From CAKUFA01 sp963656345 (GTDB lineage: Bacteria > Bacillota > Clostridia > Christensenellales > Aristaeellaceae): a stretch of 6,601 nucleotides of DNA. Every line of letters starts with the position of its first letter. Position 1 is the first letter of the stretch. Shown here in pieces: positions 6,362 to 6,601 of the stretch. Where the stretch lies: the NCBI GenBank assembly GCA_963656345.1, contig CAVKHY010000116.1, forward strand, positions 1 through 6,601, given 5' to 3'. The notes below the pieces were generated by a model that searched no databases, had not been told where the DNA came from, and was given only the letters and a program-made list of their open reading frames with translations. The position numbers and the translations under genes are program-made.

Positions 6362-6389
6362 ATAAGCGTCTTGACAAGTCTGATTGGGC

Positions 6390-6489
6390 TTGATGCGGGA
6401 CATGCAGGTGTAACTCAATGGTAGAGTTCCAGCTTCCCAAGCTGGCTACGTGGGTTCGATTCCCATCACCTGCTCCACCACCGCATCAA
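6390..6489 (+). other. precursor stem enclosing tRNA-Gly
   Basis: TTGATGCGG (6390-6398) is perfectly complementary over 9 bp to CCGCATCAA (6481-6489). The two strands flank the tRNA, leaving 5 nt on its 5' side and 3 nt on its 3' side, so in the transcript they would close a helix at the base of the folded tRNA. This resembles processing stems around stable RNAs and could guide nuclease release of the tRNA from a tuf co-transcript. The complementarity is seen directly; the function is inferred. Confidence 0.6.
6404..6477 (+). tRNA. tRNA-Gly (anticodon CCC)
   Basis: The full cloverleaf can be drawn: acceptor GCAGGTG (6404-6410) with CACCTGC (6467-6473), D-stem ACTC with GAGT, anticodon stem CCAGC (6429-6433) with GCTGG (6441-6445), loop TTCCCAA with anticodon CCC at 6436-6438, a 4-nt variable loop, and T-stem GTGGG (6450-6454) with CCCAT (6462-6466, one G-U pair) around TTCGATT. 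The discriminator is T6474 and CCA is encoded at 6475-6477, followed by a second CCA. It reads GGG glycine codons. No terminator separates it from tuf, so the two are probably co-transcribed. Confidence 0.97.
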
Positions 6490-6501
6490 TCGCCTAGAGC
6501 A

Positions 6502-6531
6502 GCGAAGACGATCCTTCGCAGTTTACGCGAA
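6502..6531 (+). promoter_or_regulatory. two mutually exclusive hairpins in the tRNA-Gly to tuf spacer
   Basis: GCGAAG (6502-6507) can pair with CTTCGC (6514-6519) over a 6-nt loop. Alternatively TTCGC (6515-6519) can pair with GCGAA (6527-6531) over a 7-nt loop. The shared middle strand means only one can form at a time. The second hairpin ends 5 nt before the tuf ribosome binding site AAGGAGG (6537-6543). No T-run follows either, so any control would be at translation or RNA processing rather than termination. Confidence 0.4.
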
Positions 6532-6551
6532 ATCATAAGGAGGAGATTCCC

Positions 6552-6601
6552 ATGGCTAAGGAGCATTACGAGCGGAAAAAGCCCCATGTCAACATTGGCA
6601 C
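6552..6601 (+). CDS. tuf: elongation factor Tu, N-terminal 16 codons, cut by window edge
   Basis: The visible peptide MAKEHYERKKPHVNIG (with a partial next codon, AC, fitting threonine) matches the highly conserved start of bacterial EF-Tu, MAKEKFxRxKPHVNIGT, which leads into the GTP-binding P-loop just beyond the window. EF-Tu carries aminoacyl-tRNA to the ribosome and is among the most abundant bacterial proteins. AAGGAGG (6537-6543) lies 8 nt before the start. It sits 74 nt after tRNA-Gly with no promoter or terminator between, whereas in most bacteria a tuf copy follows fusA in the str operon. EF-Tu is the only family I know with this N-terminus. Confidence 0.93.
   Translation, partial: MAKEHYERKKPHVNIG

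Noticed and set aside
6471..6480. Tandem CCA after tRNA-Gly as a degradation tag
   Set aside because: The CCACCA tag is added after transcription to unstable tRNAs. Here the second CCA is genomic, lies in the trailer and would be trimmed during maturation.
1..6601. CRISPR arrays, insertion sequences, integrases, toxin-antitoxin or other accessory systems
   Set aside because: No spaced repeats, transposase frames or terminal inverted repeats were seen. The window is ordinary core genome content.

Overview
The window holds one complete oligopeptide ABC transporter operon lying between two tRNA loci. From left to right: the 5' half of a tRNA-Leu(CAG) gene on the minus strand (1-38); a gene-free regulatory stretch (39-396); five rightward genes in the order oppB, oppC, oppD, oppF, oppA (397-6240); a strong intrinsic terminator (6260-6289); then a near-consensus promoter (6333-6361) driving tRNA-Gly(CCC) (6404-6477) and the first 16 codons of tuf, the gene for elongation factor Tu (6552-6601, cut by the window edge).

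The five opp products form one machine. OppA binds oligopeptides outside the membrane. OppB and OppC form the permease channel. OppD and OppF are the two ATPases that power import. Gaps of 15 and 17 nt (B-C, C-D) and an 8-nt overlap (D-F) point to one transcript. oppA comes last, after an 81-nt gap containing a small hairpin with a T-run. It also shows a more uniform, CTG/C-ending codon choice than the other four genes, as expected of the most abundant subunit. The upstream region has a plausible sigma-70/sigma-A type promoter (237-265) preceded by A-tracts spaced about one helical turn apart, then a leader of about 125 nt with a clear hairpin.

The organism is probably a member of the Bacillota, perhaps a gut or rumen Clostridia relative. 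This is inference from strong AGGAGG-type ribosome binding sites at about 8-nt spacing, CCA encoded in the tRNA-Gly gene, sigma-A-like promoters, moderately high GC in genes against A/T-rich intergenic DNA, and the style of the OppA signal peptide. No marker in the window fixes the genus.

Nothing here looks like a new defence, mobile or biosynthetic system. The points worth a second look are regulatory: phased A-tracts, the leader hairpin, the oppF-oppA hairpin, the tRNA-Gly-tuf arrangement with a 9-bp stem enclosing the tRNA, and two mutually exclusive hairpins ahead of tuf. The ambiguous signal peptide of OppA also deserves attention.
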